A DNA stretch of 24,341 nt from JTS-RE9 sp964649195. GTDB taxonomy: Bacteria; Planctomycetota; Phycisphaerae; Phycisphaerales; Phycisphaeraceae. The stretch is taken from assembly GCA_964649195.1 (NCBI GenBank), contig CAZYPK010000074.1, forward strand, positions 1 through 24,341, written 5' to 3'. Below are positions 24,111-24,341 of the stretch, in pieces. The notes beneath the pieces were generated by a model, which searched no databases, was not told the DNA's origin, and saw only the letters and a list, made by a program, of their open reading frames with translations. The position numbers and the translations under genes are program-made. Numbering within the stretch: position 1 is the first letter of the stretch; the number at the start of each line of letters is the position of its first letter.

Positions 24111-24194
24111 AGAGGTCAGAAGTCAGAGGTCAGAGGTCAGAGGTCAGAGGTCAGAAGTCAGAGGTCGGAGGTCGGAAGTCAGAGGTCGGAGGTC
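24111..24194. repeat. Twelve heptamers RGARGTC
   Basis: Twelve uninterrupted 7-bp units (AGAGGTC, AGAAGTC, GGAGGTC, GGAAGTC) vary only at two purine positions. They lie upstream of the methyltransferase gene, about 70 bp from its ATG. Confidence 0.96.
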
Positions 24195-24197
24195 GGA

Positions 24198-24219
24198 GCG
24201 AAGCCGCAAGCGGCTGTGG
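24198..24219. repeat. GCCGCAAGCGGC palindrome copy
   Basis: The 18-mer at 24198-24215 plus GTGG is identical to the copy at 6126-6147. It separates the RGARGTC array from the CTGTYYC array. Confidence 0.9.
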
Positions 24220-24227
24220 GATTCTTC

Positions 24228-24341
24228 CTGTCCCCTGTTCCCTGTCCCCTGTTCCCTGTCCCCTGTTCCCTGTCCCCTGTCCCCTGTTTCCTGTCCCCTG
24301 TTTCCTGTCCCCTGTTTCCTGTCCCCTGTCCCCTGTCCCCT
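24228..24341. repeat. At least sixteen heptamers CTGTYYC, cut by the window end
   Basis: Sixteen uninterrupted units (CTGTCCC, CTGTTCC, CTGTTTC) vary only at bases 5 and 6. It is the same family as 10810-10914. The true length is unknown because the window ends inside the array. Confidence 0.96.

Overview
The window looks like a chromosomal segment of a planctomycete, most likely the class Phycisphaerae (inferred from gene families, not from a marker gene). The evidence is the combination of a Planctomycete-type cytochrome protein (PSCyt1/DUF1549/DUF1553) in an operon with a Tat-exported DUF1501 protein, a formylglycine sulfatase, a PEP-CTERM beta-strand-repeat protein, DUF4159/terpene-cyclase-fold secreted proteins and a soluble Hanks-type kinase. 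The DNA is GC-rich, so long mirror reading frames lie opposite almost every real gene. I see no rRNA, tRNA, CRISPR array, IS transposase or phage gene.

Layout. From 0.2 to 12.9 kb every gene I accept is on the minus strand. In transcription order they are: an M28 aminopeptidase with PDZ (12883-10919), a small CbiX-type chelatase (10765-10277), a Ser/Thr kinase (9646-8780), a secreted alpha/alpha-toroid plus DUF4159-like protein (8414-6171), two translationally coupled exported proteins of unknown function (6046-4112 and 4115-2196), and a PEP-CTERM surface protein (1915-197). From 13 to 18 kb lie a C-terminal remnant of a Fic/AlbA-type winged-helix protein (+), a sulfatase (-), a lone HlyD-like adaptor (+) and a second secreted alpha/alpha-toroid protein (+). 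From 18.1 to 24 kb lie the DUF1549/DUF1553 cytochrome gene followed after 30 nt by DUF1501 (both -), and upstream of them a SpoU/TrmH RNA methyltransferase (-).

How the genes fit together. Most products carry signal peptides, a membrane anchor or a Tat signal, so this is mainly an envelope/periplasm region for polymer or peptide breakdown (sulfatase, M28, cytochrome/DUF1501 pair) and surface display (PEP-CTERM). The cytoplasmic exceptions are the kinase, the chelatase and the RNA methylase.

The most unusual content is not protein coding. At least five intergenic islands are built from short tandem repeats: heptamers CTGTYYC, RGARGTC, TTCCGAG and TGAAGGC, and an octamer AGCAGGAA. They are combined with two dispersed palindromic elements: a 39-bp element with a CGCAGCG/CGCTGCG stem, and a GCCGCAAGCGGC element. 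Four islands abut or overlap the stop codon of a minus-strand gene, and several are arranged as large inverted repeats that differ by whole repeat units. One palindrome copy lies inside the DUF1501 coding sequence, and one island supplies the chelatase stop codon. A separate near-perfect 63-bp inverted repeat sits just upstream of the PEP-CTERM promoter region. This repeat system is my main candidate for something undescribed.
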